Assembly: GCF_900114735.1 (NCBI RefSeq)
Contig: NZ_FOUA01000002.1
Coordinates: 349,262 to 413,261, forward strand
DNA length: 64,000 nt
Reading direction: 5' to 3'
Origin: Halopseudomonas bauzanensis
Lineage (GTDB): Bacteria > Pseudomonadota > Gammaproteobacteria > Pseudomonadales > Pseudomonadaceae
The notes under the pieces are model-generated. The model was given only the letters and a program-made list of their open reading frames with translations, was not told the DNA's origin and did not search any database. Made by a program: the position numbers and the translations under genes. Shown here piece by piece: positions 1-9,473 of this stretch; within the stretch, counting starts at the first letter, position 1; the number at the start of each line of letters is the position of its first letter.

Positions 1-467
1 ACCTGCCGCGCGCTGTACGCAACGGCAATGACATCGATGCGCGGCTGCAGATGCTGGTAGCGTCGAGCATGGGTGCAACTGCTTTCCAGCGCGGCCTGGG
101 CGCGATTCACGCGGTGTCCCATAGCATCGGCGCGTTGTATGACTCGCATCATGGTCTGCTCAATGCCATCGTCATGCCCTATGTCATGCAGGCCAACCGC
201 TCGGTGATCGAGCCGGAGATGGCCCGTGCTGCCCGCTACCTGGGCCTGCCCCATGCGGACTTCAATGGCATGCTGGATTGGGTACTGAATTTGCGCGCCG
301 AATTGGGCCTGCCGCATACCCTGGCCGAGATCGGTGTGGATGATTCCAAGGCCGAGCTGATCGGCGAAATGTCGATCAAGGACGTCACTGCTCGCACCAA
401 TGCGCGTCAGTTGACCGCCGCTGAATACCAACAGCTGTTCCTCAATGCTCTGACCGGCAAGCTCTGA
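1..467 (+). CDS. Iron-containing alcohol dehydrogenase, C-terminal part (5' end outside window)
   Basis: The reading frame is open from the window edge (first full codon at base 3), so this is the 3' part of a longer gene. The segment GAIHAVSHSIGALYDSHHG carries the histidines that ligate iron in group III (iron-dependent) alcohol dehydrogenases, NAD(P)-linked cytoplasmic enzymes that interconvert alcohols and aldehydes or ketones. About 155 of a usual ~385 residues are present, corresponding to the helical C-terminal domain. The N-terminal Rossmann part, which would help predict the substrate, is missing. The family call is firm; the substrate cannot be told. Confidence 0.88.
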   Translation, partial: LPRAVRNGNDIDARLQMLVASSMGATAFQRGLGAIHAVSHSIGALYDSHHGLLNAIVMPYVMQANRSVIEPEMARAARYLGLPHADFNGMLDWVLNLRAELGLPHTLAEIGVDDSKAELIGEMSIKDVTARTNARQLTAAEYQQLFLNALTGKL

Positions 468-481
468 GTCGACTCACCGCT

Positions 482-507
482 ACGCCACGTCGAGTCTGAC
501 GTGGCGT
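482..507 (+). terminator. Hairpin, probable terminator of the alcohol dehydrogenase gene
   Basis: A perfect 10-bp stem (ACGCCACGTC / GACGTGGCGT) with a 6-nt loop lies 14 bases after the stop codon. It has only a poor T-tract, so termination may be weak. No other feature was seen in the 157-base gap before the next gene. Confidence 0.5.
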
Positions 508-624
508 CAGCGGACGTTCTTGCTGCCTTCAGCTGCCTTCTGCTGTCTCACGCCGCCGCCCTTTGCTGGGTATTTGCCATCACTCTGGGGTAAGCTGTGG
601 CGGTAACTGACAGAGAGAATCTCA

Positions 625-1464
625 ATGGCGAGTGTATCCGTTCTGGTTGTGGATGATGCCCCCTTTATCCGTGACCTGATCAAGAAAGCCCTGCGCAGTC
701 ATTTCCCGGGTCTGCAGATCGAAGAGGCGGTGAATGGCAGCAAGGCACGTCAGCTGCTTGCCCGAACCTCATTCGACCTGATCCTGTGCGACTGGGAAAT
801 GCCAGAGCTGAGCGGCCTGGAATTGCTGCAGTGGTTTCGCACCCAATCCGGTCAGGAGAAGACGCCTTTCATCATGGTGACCAGCCGGGGTGACCGCGAC
901 AATGTAGTCGAGGCCATCAAGGCGGGTGTCAGCGACTATGTTGGTAAGCCGTTCAGCAACGAACAGCTGATTTCCAAGGTGCGCAAGGCCTTGCAGCGGG
1001 CTGGCAAGCTGCAGCAGTTGCGTGCCCGTCCCGTTGCCACCGGCGGACACGCCCAGGAGACCATCACCAGCCTGCTGGGCTCGCGCCCGGCGCCTGTCCC
1101 ACCCACAACCCCGAAGCCGGCCGTGCCGGTGGATAACCGGACAGCAGCACGCTCAACGGCTCGGGCGCAACTGCGCGTGGCTGGTCAGCAGTTCGCCTGT
1201 GTCATCCGGAGCCTTAGCCTGCGCGATGCACGGTTGGTGGTGCGCCGGGGTGAGCAATTGCCGGCAGTGTTCGACAGCGCGGTGCTGGATCTGGAGCAGG
1301 AAGGTGAGCAGGGCGTGGCCCGTATCAACGGCTACGTGCATACCCTGGCGGCACTGGAGGATCGCATGGATTGCGAATGGGTGCTGGTGACGCTGAAATT
1401 CGTCGACCAGGACCCGGCCAAGCTGGAGTGGTTGTCGATGCTGATTGCCGAGGGCGGTCACTGA
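625..1464 (+). CDS. Response regulator with receiver domain and degenerate PilZ-like C-terminus
   Basis: Residues 1-125 form a CheY-like receiver: acidic pair D10/D11, phospho-acceptor D56 (in LCDWEMP), switch T86 and K108 in GKPF. A proline-rich linker (about 130-170) leads to a ~105-residue C-terminal region with some PilZ character, but I do not see the RxxxR and D/NxSxxG motifs needed for ordinary c-di-GMP binding. There is no DNA-binding or GGDEF/EAL output domain. It starts at ATG after an AGAGAG ribosome site. It converges on phoR, and in Pseudomonas a similar regulator sits near phoU/phoBR. Its partner kinase and output are unknown. Confidence 0.8.
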   Translation: MASVSVLVVDDAPFIRDLIKKALRSHFPGLQIEEAVNGSKARQLLARTSFDLILCDWEMPELSGLELLQWFRTQSGQEKTPFIMVTSRGDRDNVVEAIKAGVSDYVGKPFSNEQLISKVRKALQRAGKLQQLRARPVATGGHAQETITSLLGSRPAPVPPTTPKPAVPVDNRTAARSTARAQLRVAGQQFACVIRSLSLRDARLVVRRGEQLPAVFDSAVLDLEQEGEQGVARINGYVHTLAALEDRMDCEWVLVTLKFVDQDPAKLEWLSMLIAEGGH

Positions 1465-1482
1465 GCCGTCAACGACGGCTCA
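1462..1482. terminator. Bidirectional terminator between the regulator gene and phoR
   Basis: A perfect 9-bp stem (TGAGCCGTC / GACGGCTCA) with a 3-nt loop fills the short gap between the two convergent stop codons. The + strand continues with TTCTT. The symmetric placement suggests it serves both genes. Confidence 0.6.
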
Positions 1483-1486
1483 TTCT

Positions 1487-2779
1487 TCAGATAAGCCGTT
1501 CGGCCGGGAATACGCAGGTAAAGCTGCTGCCCTTGCCGGGTGTGCTGCTGATCTGCAGCTCGCCGTGATGGCGCATCAGCACGTGTTTGACGATAGCCAG
1601 TCCGAGGCCGGTGCCGCCGGTAGTGCTGTTGCGGCTGGAGTCGACACGGTAGAAGCGCTCGGTCAGCCGATGCAGGTGTTCGGCGGCGATTCCCGGCCCG
1701 TTATCCGTTACGCTCAGGCGCGCGCCGCGGTCATCCTGCACCCAGGTGATCTGAATCTCACCGCCATCCTGGGTATATTTCACGGCGTTGTACACCAGGT
1801 TGGAGATGGCACTGCGCAACTCCGACTCCCATCCCATGATGCGGGCCTGGGTGGCGCAGTCGATGGAAATGCTGTGCTGCCGTTCTCCGGACACGGCGAG
1901 GGCGTCCTTGCGGATGCCGGGCAGCATGAGAGCGATATCGACCGGTTTTTCCTCGGCGCGGGCCTCTGAGGTCTCTAGGCGCGAGAGCATCAACAGGTCG
2001 TTGAGCAGGCTCTGCATGCGCCGGGCCTGCTGCTGCATCTGGTGCAGCGGCCGCATCCAGCGCGGATTGCTGCCGTCATCGCTATCGATCATGGTTTCCA
2101 GATAACCGACTACCACGGTCAGCGGAGTGCGCAGCTCGTGGGATACGTTGGCGACGAAATCCTTGCGCATTTGCTCCAGGTTATGCAGCCGGGTAACGTC
2201 GCGGACCAGCAACAGCCGCTCGCCATTGCCGTAGCGGGTGATGTTGTACTGCAGCCAGGTGTTGATATTCAAGGGAGAGGGAATATCCAGCGGCTCGCGG
2301 TAATTGCCGTGGTCGAAATAGTGGACGAAACGCGGATCGCGCAGCAGGTTATGCACATGCTGTCCGCTGTCGTCGGGCGCGCGCAGGCCGAGCAGGCTTT
2401 CGGCGGCGTGATTCCACCACTCGAGATGACCATCCTTGTCGATCATGACCACGGCATCGCTCAGTGCTGCGGTGGATGCCTGGATGCGTTCAATGACCGT
2501 CTGCATGCGCCCACGCATGCGCTTGTCGCGGCGCTGCATGCGGTAGATGCCATCGAAAATCTCGCCCCAGATGCCGGAGGCTTCCGGTGGCGGCTCACCC
2601 GGGTGCGTTTGCAACCAGTGCTGAAAACGTTGCAGTTGGCGTAGCATCCAACCTAGATAGATGGCCAGCCCGATGACCAGAGCCCAGGCAGGTTGTCCCA
2701 CCAGCAGGCCGATCAGCAGGCAGCCCAGCAGCAGCCAGAACAGTCTGCCTGAGATTGCGCGGAACCAGTTGTTTTCCAC
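1487..2779 (-). CDS. phoR: Phosphate regulon sensor histidine kinase PhoR
   Basis: Inner-membrane kinase that phosphorylates PhoB under phosphate limitation. Visible parts: an N-terminal hydrophobic hairpin (residues 11-45), a cytoplasmic PAS region (about 95-200), the HisKA box FVANVSHELRTPLT with H214, and the HATPase lobe with NLVYNAVKYT, DNGPGI and GGTGLGLAIVKH. Length 430 fits PhoR. The start is GTG, supported by AGGA about 9 bases upstream. It lies 48 bases downstream of phoB on the same strand, so the pair is probably one phoBR operon, as in P. aeruginosa and E. coli. Confidence 0.95.
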   Translation of the reverse strand: MENNWFRAISGRLFWLLLGCLLIGLLVGQPAWALVIGLAIYLGWMLRQLQRFQHWLQTHPGEPPPEASGIWGEIFDGIYRMQRRDKRMRGRMQTVIERIQASTAALSDAVVMIDKDGHLEWWNHAAESLLGLRAPDDSGQHVHNLLRDPRFVHYFDHGNYREPLDIPSPLNINTWLQYNITRYGNGERLLLVRDVTRLHNLEQMRKDFVANVSHELRTPLTVVVGYLETMIDSDDGSNPRWMRPLHQMQQQARRMQSLLNDLLMLSRLETSEARAEEKPVDIALMLPGIRKDALAVSGERQHSISIDCATQARIMGWESELRSAISNLVYNAVKYTQDGGEIQITWVQDDRGARLSVTDNGPGIAAEHLHRLTERFYRVDSSRNSTTGGTGLGLAIVKHVLMRHHGELQISSTPGKGSSFTCVFPAERLI

Positions 2780-2827
2780 TGGTATTATCCTGGATCAGAT
2801 GGGTAGACACTGCCGCAATGCAGCGCC

Positions 2828-3517
2828 TCAGCCCTTGGTGGAAAAACGGTAACCCGTGCCGCGCACAGTCTGCACCAGACCTTCATAGGCGGAACCCAGA
2901 GCCTTGCGCAGACGACGGATGTGCACATCCACGGTACGCTCTTCGACATAGACATTGCCGCCCCAGACCTGGTCCAGCAACTGGCCGCGGGTATAGGCGC
3001 GTTCCTGGTGGGTCATGAAGAACTGCAGCAGCCGATACTCGGTCGGGCCGATTTCCGCTGGTGCGCCGTCAATGGTGACGCGATGGCTAATCGGGTCCAG
3101 GTGCAGACCATTCACTTCGATGGGGGCTTCCTCGTCCACCGGACCGGCGCGGCGTAGTACGGCCTTGAGGCGGGCAACCAGCTCCCGGGGTGAGAACGGC
3201 TTGGTGATGTAATCATCAGCACCCACTTCCAGCCCCTGGATCTTGTTGTCTTCCTCACCCTTGGCGGTGAGCATGATAATGGGAATGTCGCTGGTCAACT
3301 CGTCGCGCTTGAGGCGTCTTGCCAGTTCGATGCCGGTCGTGCCCGGTAGCATCCAGTCCAGCAGGATCAGGTCCGGTTTGGCATCTATGATGGCAGCATG
3401 GGCCTGTTGCGTATTCTCTGCTTCAAGGCAGCGGTATCCGGCCATCTCCAGCGCAACGGCAATCATTTCCCGGATAGGGGCTTCGTCGTCTACGATCAGT
3501 ATGGTCTTGTCTGCCAT
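2828..3517 (-). CDS. phoB: Phosphate regulon response regulator PhoB
   Basis: OmpR/PhoB-family transcription factor that activates pho genes when phosphorylated by PhoR. It has an N-terminal receiver ([13 protein letters not shown], acceptor Asp in [10 protein letters not shown], Lys in [10 protein letters not shown]) and a C-terminal winged helix with [21 protein letters not shown] place the start at ATG 3517 ([11 protein letters not shown]), giving the canonical 229 residues with a GGAG site just upstream; a 26-residue longer frame has no support. A Pho-box-like site lies 53 bases upstream, suggesting autoregulation. Confidence 0.96.
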   Translation of the reverse strand: MADKTILIVDDEAPIREMIAVALEMAGYRCLEAENTQQAHAAIIDAKPDLILLDWMLPGTTGIELARRLKRDELTSDIPIIMLTAKGEEDNKIQGLEVGADDYITKPFSPRELVARLKAVLRRAGPVDEEAPIEVNGLHLDPISHRVTIDGAPAEIGPTEYRLLQFFMTHQERAYTRGQLLDQVWGGNVYVEERTVDVHIRRLRKALGSAYEGLVQTVRGTGYRFSTKG

Positions 3518-3569
3518 GGTACTCCGTCCAGTTGCAGTGTCTGACATACACCGATTAGATAACAAGAAT

Positions 3570-3587
3570 ATTGCAGTTGTGTGACCG
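3570..3587 (-). promoter_or_regulatory. Putative Pho box upstream of phoB
   Basis: On the minus strand CGGTCACACAACTGCAAT resembles two direct CTGTCAT-type half-sites with a 4-nt spacer (about 5 of 7 matches each). A -10-like TATCTA lies about 8 bases further on, which is the usual layout when PhoB replaces the -35 contact. The match is by eye only. Confidence 0.5.
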
Positions 3588-3595
3588 CTGACCAT

Positions 3596-4486
3596 TTAAC
3601 CCAGGCGGTAGTCCAGCACCAGGCCGGCAAATACCAGCAGTCCGCTCCAGTGGTTGGACAGGAATGCGGCCAGGCAAGCCTGTGGTTCGCGGTCGCGAAT
3701 CAACCAGTGTTGCCAGCCGAAGCTCAACAACATGGCCACCAACCCCAGATAGTAAAAGGCGCCCAACTCAAAGCGGCTGCCGACCAGCAGCAGGCACAGC
3801 AATGTCAGCCCCTGCAGCAGCGCGATGATCAACTTGTCGGCTTCGCCGAATACGATGGCGGTGGATTTGACGCCGATGACCAGATCATCGGGGCGGTCAC
3901 ACATGGCGTACTCGGTGTCATAAGCCACAGTCCACAGCAGATTGGCGATGTAGAGCAGCCACAGCGCCACCGGCAGTTCGCCGGTCTGTGCAGCGAAGGC
4001 CATGGGGATGGCCATGGAGTAGGCGGCGCCCAGCACCACCTGGGGATAGAAGGTGAAGCGTTTGCAAAAGGGGTAAACGGTTGCCAGTGCCAGTGCCACC
4101 AGTGACAACTTGAAGGTCAGCAGATTGGTGAACAGCAGCAAAGAGGCACTCAGCGCCACCAGAATGGCGAAGACCAGCAGGGTTTCCCGGGGGCTGACCT
4201 TGCCGGTGGCCAGAGGCCGATTGCGGGTGCGGGTGACATGGCCGTCGACCTTGCGATCGGCGAAGTCGTTGATGGCGCAGCCAGCTGCCCGCATCAACAC
4301 CACACCGGTGACAAACACTGCCAGCAACAGCAGATCCGGAACGCCGCCTGCGGCCAGCCACAGCGCGCACAGCGTGGGCCACAGCAGCAGGTAGATACCG
4401 ATGGGGCGATCCAGCCGCATGAGCTGGATGAAGTCGATGGCGCGAGGATGGAGGCGCGACAGGGGTTTGATCAACAGGCCAGACAC
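3596..4486 (-). CDS. ubiA: 4-hydroxybenzoate octaprenyltransferase UbiA
   Basis: Integral membrane prenyltransferase that attaches the polyprenyl tail to 4-hydroxybenzoate in ubiquinone synthesis. The first Asp-rich motif NDFADRKVD (N73, D74, D77, D81) and the second motif [12 protein letters not shown] are intact, and about nine hydrophobic segments are present. I chose GTG 4486 as start (296 residues) because GGAG lies just upstream and the RLMR-D-PIG-like N-terminus then aligns with the family; the longer frame begins inside ubiC. It follows ubiC by 25 bases, forming a ubiCA unit. Confidence 0.94.
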   Translation of the reverse strand: MSGLLIKPLSRLHPRAIDFIQLMRLDRPIGIYLLLWPTLCALWLAAGGVPDLLLLAVFVTGVVLMRAAGCAINDFADRKVDGHVTRTRNRPLATGKVSPRETLLVFAILVALSASLLLFTNLLTFKLSLVALALATVYPFCKRFTFYPQVVLGAAYSMAIPMAFAAQTGELPVALWLLYIANLLWTVAYDTEYAMCDRPDDLVIGVKSTAIVFGEADKLIIALLQGLTLLCLLLVGSRFELGAFYYLGLVAMLLSFGWQHWLIRDREPQACLAAFLSNHWSGLLVFAGLVLDYRLG

Positions 4487-4511
4487 AATAGTCTCCGAAA
4501 CGGTGATGGAC

Positions 4512-5042
4512 TCAGGCGGCCGGAGGCCAGCCGGGGAGAAAAACCTCGCATACCAACAGCTGCAGTCGCTCGCTGGCGAACAACGAGCGCCGAGCCCAGC
4601 AACCAGGCTGCTGCCGATCCGCTGGCAACCAGCGGGCCGGGTAGCGGCTGATCTCGATCGGCGCGCGGCGGATCCGCGGATCATTGAACAACAGCTCGCC
4701 GAGGCTGCGGCTGCCCAGGTTTTCCAGATGCACGCCAGCGGCGTTGAAAGCCTGCAAATCGGCTACCGTGCGGGCAAATACCCGGGGCGCTCCCGCCGTG
4801 TGCAGCAGGACTTCGCGGACCCATACCGGATGGGCCTCAGCCAATCCGAGCGCCGCGGCTTCATCTGCGCGCGCCGGTTGCTGCTGCTCGGCCAGTACTT
4901 CGACCCGGAAATCATCATTGCCGGCCGCCATCAGCCGCCGGGTCAGTGACCCCGTGTCGCGGAGCCAATCGAGCAAAACGCTGTCGGAAATATCGGAATG
5001 ATCGGTTACCAGTTGCCAGTCGGGAATACTCACGGATCTCAC
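4512..5042 (-). CDS. ubiC: Chorismate lyase UbiC
   Basis: Cytoplasmic enzyme converting chorismate to 4-hydroxybenzoate and pyruvate, the first committed step of ubiquinone synthesis; its product is the substrate of UbiA encoded next. Conserved features include VWVREVLL in the middle and the C-terminal [20 protein letters not shown] segment with the active-site Glu. Length 176 is near that of Pseudomonas UbiC. The start is GTG at 5042 or possibly GTG at 5033; neither has a strong ribosome site. Confidence 0.92.
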   Translation of the reverse strand: MRSVSIPDWQLVTDHSDISDSVLLDWLRDTGSLTRRLMAAGNDDFRVEVLAEQQQPARADEAAALGLAEAHPVWVREVLLHTAGAPRVFARTVADLQAFNAAGVHLENLGSRSLGELLFNDPRIRRAPIEISRYPARWLPADRQQPGCWARRSLFASERLQLLVCEVFLPGWPPAA

Positions 5043-5180
5043 TGTCGCTGCGGGTGTCTGGTGCAGAGGGTATCATGACTTGGCGGTTATTCACCCGCCC
5101 TGGCGCAGCGGTTGGCCGGCGTCAGAGCTTTGCGGTAGTCTCGGAAGCCGATTTTACAGCGCACTATTCAGGAATCATTG

Positions 5181-5348
5181 ATGAAAAAATGGCAATGCAT
5201 CGTATGTGGGTTCATCTATGACGAGGCGGAAGGATGGCCGGATGACGGCATCGCGCCAGGGACTCGCTGGGAAGACGTACCGGCTGATTGGCAATGCCCG
5301 GATTGCGGAGTCGGCAAGGAAGACTTCGAGATGATTGCTATCGGTTAA
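5181..5348 (+). CDS. rubA: Rubredoxin
   Basis: A 55-residue protein with both iron-binding knuckles, CIVCG at residues 6-10 and CPDCG about 30 residues later, plus the family's [22 protein letters not shown] core. It is a cytoplasmic one-electron carrier. In P. aeruginosa two rubredoxins adjacent to ubiC serve alkane hydroxylases through rubredoxin reductase; only one copy is present here. The ATG has AGGA upstream. Which rubA paralogue it corresponds to is not certain. Confidence 0.95.
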   Translation: MKKWQCIVCGFIYDEAEGWPDDGIAPGTRWEDVPADWQCPDCGVGKEDFEMIAIG

Positions 5349-5355
5349 CCGTTAT

Positions 5356-5380
5356 GGCAATGAGACAGTTTTGCCTTTTT
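5356..5380 (+). terminator. Probable terminator after the rubredoxin gene
   Basis: A short GGCAA / TTGCC stem with a 10-nt loop is followed directly by TTTTT. The stem is only 5 bp, so this is tentative. Confidence 0.42.
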
Positions 5381-5554
5381 CCGGGAAATCAGCGATAACT
5401 CTCTCTGTCAGCCCGGTTTCTGGCTGGCGCAGGCGCCCGAGTCGTGCCATGCTGGGCAGGCTTTGACAGCCTTGAGCCAGGAGCGGCGGGGCGGTCGCCA
5501 AGCATCGTTGCAGCAGGCAGCGAAAAACAAAAACAACACATAGTGAGGCTCTAT

Positions 5555-5827
5555 ATGCGTAAACCGGAACTCGCAGCGGCTATTGCCGACAAGGCTGACC
5601 TGAGCAAGGACCAGGCAAACCGCGCGCTCAACGCGATTCTCGATGAAATCACCCAGGCCCTGAGCCGCAAGGATACGGTTACCCTCGTCGGGTTCGGAAC
5701 CTTCTTGCAGCGGCATCGTGGTGCCCGGACCGGCAAAAACCCGCAAACCGGTGAGCCTGTTCAGATCAAGGCCAGCAACACCGTGTCCTTCAAGCCCGGC
5801 AAGGGATTGAAAGATTCCGTCAATTGA
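5555..5827 (+). CDS. HU-family DNA-binding protein
   Basis: A 90-residue nucleoid protein with the full HU/IHF pattern: helical N-terminus, then VGFGTF, the beta-arm RHRGARTGKNPQTGEP with the intercalating proline, and a basic FKPGKGLKDSVN tail. It bends and compacts DNA. I chose ATG 5555 because GAGG lies just upstream; a 37-residue longer frame has no HU-like sequence. Its place between rubredoxin and the HDOD gene matches a non-canonical HU-like gene in P. aeruginosa. It may not be the main HU subunit. Confidence 0.93.
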   Translation: MRKPELAAAIADKADLSKDQANRALNAILDEITQALSRKDTVTLVGFGTFLQRHRGARTGKNPQTGEPVQIKASNTVSFKPGKGLKDSVN

Positions 5828-5836
5828 ACGGAAAGG

Positions 5837-5858
5837 CCGGGGGCTGTATAGCCCCCGG
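5837..5858. terminator. Terminator between the HU gene and the HDOD gene
   Basis: A GC-rich perfect stem (CCGGGGGCT / AGCCCCCGG) with a 4-nt loop sits between two convergent genes and could serve both directions. The T-tract is weak. Confidence 0.6.
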
Positions 5859-5877
5859 TAGCTGATTCAGCGATCTT

Positions 5878-7290
5878 TCAGCGATTCCAGCCCAGCTGGT
5901 ACTCATTCACCAGCTTGCGTAGCGCATCGCGCGCGTCCAGTACCTTGTCCACCGCCTTGTCCGCTTGTTCACGGGTCAGCTCCAGACGCTCCAGCAGCAG
6001 CTCGGGGATAACCATCTCCGGCCCGCCACCCAGTTCCCGCTCACGCAGCAGCGCCAGGCTGAGATAAACCAGGTTGGCGTATTGATAATGCTCACCGGCG
6101 TAATGCGGATCATGCTGATGGCGGATGGCGCTGGAAATTTCCGCCGGCATGTCCCAGTAGCGCATCAGCCAGCTACCGATCTGATCCCGGTTGACGCCGA
6201 GCAGATGCTGGTCCACCAGGTGGGCCGGCACATGCGGGTTGGCTTCCACGTGGCGGCAGATCAGATTGAAGTAGGGCGGGAAGATATAAGCCAGCAGCAG
6301 ATAACCGAAGTTATGCAGCAGCCCGGCCAGATAATTCAGGCCCAGCTCCGGGCGATGTTCACGCGGCATCGCCCTGGCCAGCCCTTCGATCGCCGCGGCG
6401 GTATAGATGGCTTGTTCCCAGTAGGGCGTGCTGCACTCGGGCGCATCCTTGGGTAGGTTGAACGTCTTGCCCAGGGACAGGCCCACCGCAAGATTGATCA
6501 CCAGGTCAAAGCCCAGCACACGGGTGATGGCATCTTCCACCGAGCGAATCTTGCCCGGTGCGGCATAGAATGAGGAGGAGGCCCAACTGACCACCTGGGC
6601 AGCCAGGCTGGGGTCGGTTTCCACCACATCGGTGAGCTGCTCGACGGTGGCATCGGGGTTCACCCGCAGTTTCATGATCTGCTGGGCGGTGTTGGGCAGC
6701 GGCGGAATCTCGATGGTCTCTTCCAGACGCTGGCGCATGCGCAGGGCGGTGAAGTTCTTCACCGCCAGGTTGATGTCGTGCCGGTCCTGTTCGGCATCTT
6801 CAGCGGTACATTCGATGGTGCTCAGCGGGACGGCGAAGGCGGCGGCGGTGGCGGTTGCCGCCAGGCTGGCCAATGCGCTCTGCTCAAGCTCCAGACACCA
6901 ACCGGACAGGCCGCTGGGCATCCACACCTGGGCGTGGGCCAGCAGCTGTTGCTCGATGAGACAGGGTGAATCCACCAACACCGGCAAGCCCGGCAACTGC
7001 GCCAGCTGGTAGCGTTGCAGGAGCGCCTGCAGCTGCTGATCGCGCACCGGCTGCAGTTCCCGACCGGTCACCCGTGTCAGTTCCCGCAGGTCCAGCAGAT
7101 GGTCAGCGGGAAACAGCGTCAACAACATGCCATCGGCGTCGCTGAGCAGGCACACCCGAATCTGCTGGCACAGCGGGCCGGCTGCGCCCTGGGGCCGCAG
7201 CCGGTAGGTAATCTGCTGTCGCTGCAGCTGCTTTTCCAGCAGGTCGGGCAAGCTGGCGCTGCCTGACGGCATGGCTGCGTGATCGGTCAT
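5878..7290 (-). CDS. HDOD-domain protein with N-terminal YbaK-like region
   Basis: A 470-residue cytoplasmic signalling protein. Residues about 195-400 match the HDOD fold (IPPLPNTAQQIMKLRVNPDATVEQLTDVVETDPSLAAQVV, written here only as the start and end of the stretch: IPPLPNT, DPSLAAQVV), including GLLHNFGYLLLAYI. The N-terminal ~160 residues resemble the YbaK/aminoacyl-tRNA deacylase-like fold, an arrangement known in Pseudomonas. HDOD proteins lack dependable HD phosphodiesterase residues and usually act in signalling or regulation. ATG 7290 has AAGGA upstream. It lies downstream of recG on the same strand. Its precise role is unknown. Confidence 0.85.
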   Translation of the reverse strand: MTDHAAMPSGSASLPDLLEKQLQRQQITYRLRPQGAAGPLCQQIRVCLLSDADGMLLTLFPADHLLDLRELTRVTGRELQPVRDQQLQALLQRYQLAQLPGLPVLVDSPCLIEQQLLAHAQVWMPSGLSGWCLELEQSALASLAATATAAAFAVPLSTIECTAEDAEQDRHDINLAVKNFTALRMRQRLEETIEIPPLPNTAQQIMKLRVNPDATVEQLTDVVETDPSLAAQVVSWASSSFYAAPGKIRSVEDAITRVLGFDLVINLAVGLSLGKTFNLPKDAPECSTPYWEQAIYTAAAIEGLARAMPREHRPELGLNYLAGLLHNFGYLLLAYIFPPYFNLICRHVEANPHVPAHLVDQHLLGVNRDQIGSWLMRYWDMPAEISSAIRHQHDPHYAGEHYQYANLVYLSLALLRERELGGGPEMVIPELLLERLELTREQADKAVDKVLDARDALRKLVNEYQLGWNR

Positions 7291-7381
7291 CAGAAAGTTC
7301 CTTGTCTGGACAATCGGAATGGCTTGATTGAGGTGATCTTAGGGGGTGTCCACGTAGCATCGCAAGCTGGGGCCCTAGGCG

Positions 7382-9466
7382 TCACACTTGAGCGAACTGT
7401 TGTGCATCAGCCAGCCAGCGATCAATAACCAGATCGACCCGCTGCGGGTGCTGCCGGGTAAAGACCACTGCGGCTTCCTGTATTTGTGGGAGCAGATCGG
7501 CATCGCGGACCAGATCAGCGACGCGGAACTGTACCAGGCCGGTCTGGCGTGTGCCGAGCACTTCGCCGGGGCCGCGCAGTTCCAGATCCTTTTCGGCGAT
7601 GACAAAGCCATCCGAGCTTTCCCGCATGATCCCCAGGCGTTCGCGGCCCAGTGCCGACAGCGGGGCGTGATACAGCAGGACGCAGTGACTGGCAGTGTTG
7701 CCGCGGCCGACCCGGCCGCGCAGCTGGTGCAGTTGCGCCAGGCCGAGGCGCTCGGGGTTTTCAATGATCATCAGGCTGGCATTGGGCACATCCACGCCGA
7801 CCTCGATCACGGTGGTGGCGACCAGCAGGTGCAGGTCGCCATCCTTGAACGCCTGCATGATCTCGGCCTTCTCCGTTGCCTTCATACGCCCATGAATGAG
7901 GCCGATCGACAGGTCCGGCAATTGTTCGCACAACGCTTGCCACGTCACTTCGGCGGCCTGGGCCTGGAGCTGCTCGGACTCCTCGATCAACGTGCAGACC
8001 CAATAGGCCTGGCGGCCCTCGGCGCAACCGGCGCGCACCCGTTCGACCACCGCATCGCGTCGGCTGTCGGACACCAGCACGGTATTGATCGGGGTGCGCC
8101 CCGGCGGCAGCTCATCGAGAATCGAGGTATCCAGATCAGCATAGGCGCTCATCGCCAGGGTGCGCGGGATGGGGGTGGCGGTCATGATCAGCTGATGCGG
8201 GGAGAAGCGTCCAGCCGCGCCCTTGTCACGCAGGGCCAGCCGCTGTTGCACACCAAAGCGGTGTTGCTCGTCGATGATCGCCAGCCCCAGGTTGTGAAAC
8301 TGCACTTCGGCCTGGAACAGCGCATGGGTGCCGACCACCATGGCGGCATCACCCGTCGCGATCATCTGCAGCTGATTGCTGCGGGCCTTGCCCTTGAGCT
8401 TGCCGGCCATCCAGGCGACGGAAATGCCCAGCGGCGCGAACCAGCGTTGGAAGTTGTTGAAATGCTGCTCGGCAAGGATCTCGGTTGGCGCCATCAAGGC
8501 CACCTGCCAACCGGCTTCCAGCGCCTGCAATGCCGCCAGCGCCGCGACTACAGTCTTGCCGGCACCCACATCGCCCTGGACCAGGCGCAGCATGGGCTGG
8601 GGTTGGCGCAGGTCGGCGCGGACTTCCTCCGCTACTCGCTGCTGGGCGCCAGTCAGCGGAAAGCCCAGCTGGCTGATGAAGGTCTGCGCCAGTTCGCCGG
8701 GGGCTTGCATTACCGGTGCCCGATGGGCGCGCACTTCGGCGCGCAGCTTGAGCATGGTCAACTGGTGGGCCAGCAGCTCCTCGAACGCCAGCCGATGCTG
8801 GGCCCAATGGCGACCATCTTCCAGCGCCTGCAAGTCGACATCGGGCGGCGGTCGGTGCAGCGTGTGGATGGCCTCGCGCAGGGGCGGCAGCTGATACTGC
8901 TCGGTAAGTTCGGGGGCTAGCAGGTCAGGCAGGCTGTTGCCTTGATCCAGCCAGGCGAGAGCAGCATCAGTGAGGCTGCGCAAACGCTGCTGCGACAGGC
9001 CTTCGGTCGCCGGGTAGATAGGCGTCAGGGTGGTGGCCACCGGCGCTGCCTGCTGGCTGTCCAGGTTCTGCATTTCCGGATGGTAGATCTCCAGCCCGGA
9101 GGCGCCGGGGCGCACCTCACCGTAGCAGCGCCAGCGGCTGCCACGCTGCAGATTGGACTTCAGTGCGGCGGAAAAATAATAGAAACGCAGGCTCAAGGTG
9201 CCGCTGCCATCCTGAATGCGGCACAACAGGCTGCGACGTCGCCCCATCACCACCTCTGCCCCCAGCACGACACCTTCAATGACCGCGTCCATGCCTGGGC
9301 GCAGAGCTCCGATTGGCGTGATGCGGGTGCGGTCCTGATAGCGCAGCGGCAGATGAAACAGCACATCCTGCACGCTGCTCAGACCGAGACGGTCCAGCTT
9401 GTCCGCCAGCGCCGGGCCGATACCCTTGAACACCGTCAGCGGTGTGCGTTCCAGCTGCAACGTCAT
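7382..9466 (-). CDS. recG: ATP-dependent DNA helicase RecG
   Basis: Branch-migration helicase that remodels stalled forks and Holliday junctions. It has an N-terminal wedge/OB region (DRTRITPIG, about residues 50-150), Walker A GDVGAGKT near residue 300, the DEQH box (IIDEQHRFG), motif III TATPIPRT and the RecG-type C-terminal GRVGRG. ATG 9466 gives 694 residues, the family length; the longer frame overlaps oxyR. It starts 7 bases after the oxyR stop, so the two genes are probably translationally linked, as in the known oxyR-recG operon of Pseudomonas. Confidence 0.96.
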   Translation of the reverse strand: MTLQLERTPLTVFKGIGPALADKLDRLGLSSVQDVLFHLPLRYQDRTRITPIGALRPGMDAVIEGVVLGAEVVMGRRRSLLCRIQDGSGTLSLRFYYFSAALKSNLQRGSRWRCYGEVRPGASGLEIYHPEMQNLDSQQAAPVATTLTPIYPATEGLSQQRLRSLTDAALAWLDQGNSLPDLLAPELTEQYQLPPLREAIHTLHRPPPDVDLQALEDGRHWAQHRLAFEELLAHQLTMLKLRAEVRAHRAPVMQAPGELAQTFISQLGFPLTGAQQRVAEEVRADLRQPQPMLRLVQGDVGAGKTVVAALAALQALEAGWQVALMAPTEILAEQHFNNFQRWFAPLGISVAWMAGKLKGKARSNQLQMIATGDAAMVVGTHALFQAEVQFHNLGLAIIDEQHRFGVQQRLALRDKGAAGRFSPHQLIMTATPIPRTLAMSAYADLDTSILDELPPGRTPINTVLVSDSRRDAVVERVRAGCAEGRQAYWVCTLIEESEQLQAQAAEVTWQALCEQLPDLSIGLIHGRMKATEKAEIMQAFKDGDLHLLVATTVIEVGVDVPNASLMIIENPERLGLAQLHQLRGRVGRGNTASHCVLLYHAPLSALGRERLGIMRESSDGFVIAEKDLELRGPGEVLGTRQTGLVQFRVADLVRDADLLPQIQEAAVVFTRQHPQRVDLVIDRWLADAQQFAQV

Positions 9467-9473
9467 GCTGTCA

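Noticed and set aside
7388..8920. 510-codon open frame on the + strand opposite recG
   Set aside because: Low-complexity, His/Gln-rich translation with no family motif, complementary to the well-supported recG gene. This is a codon-bias shadow.
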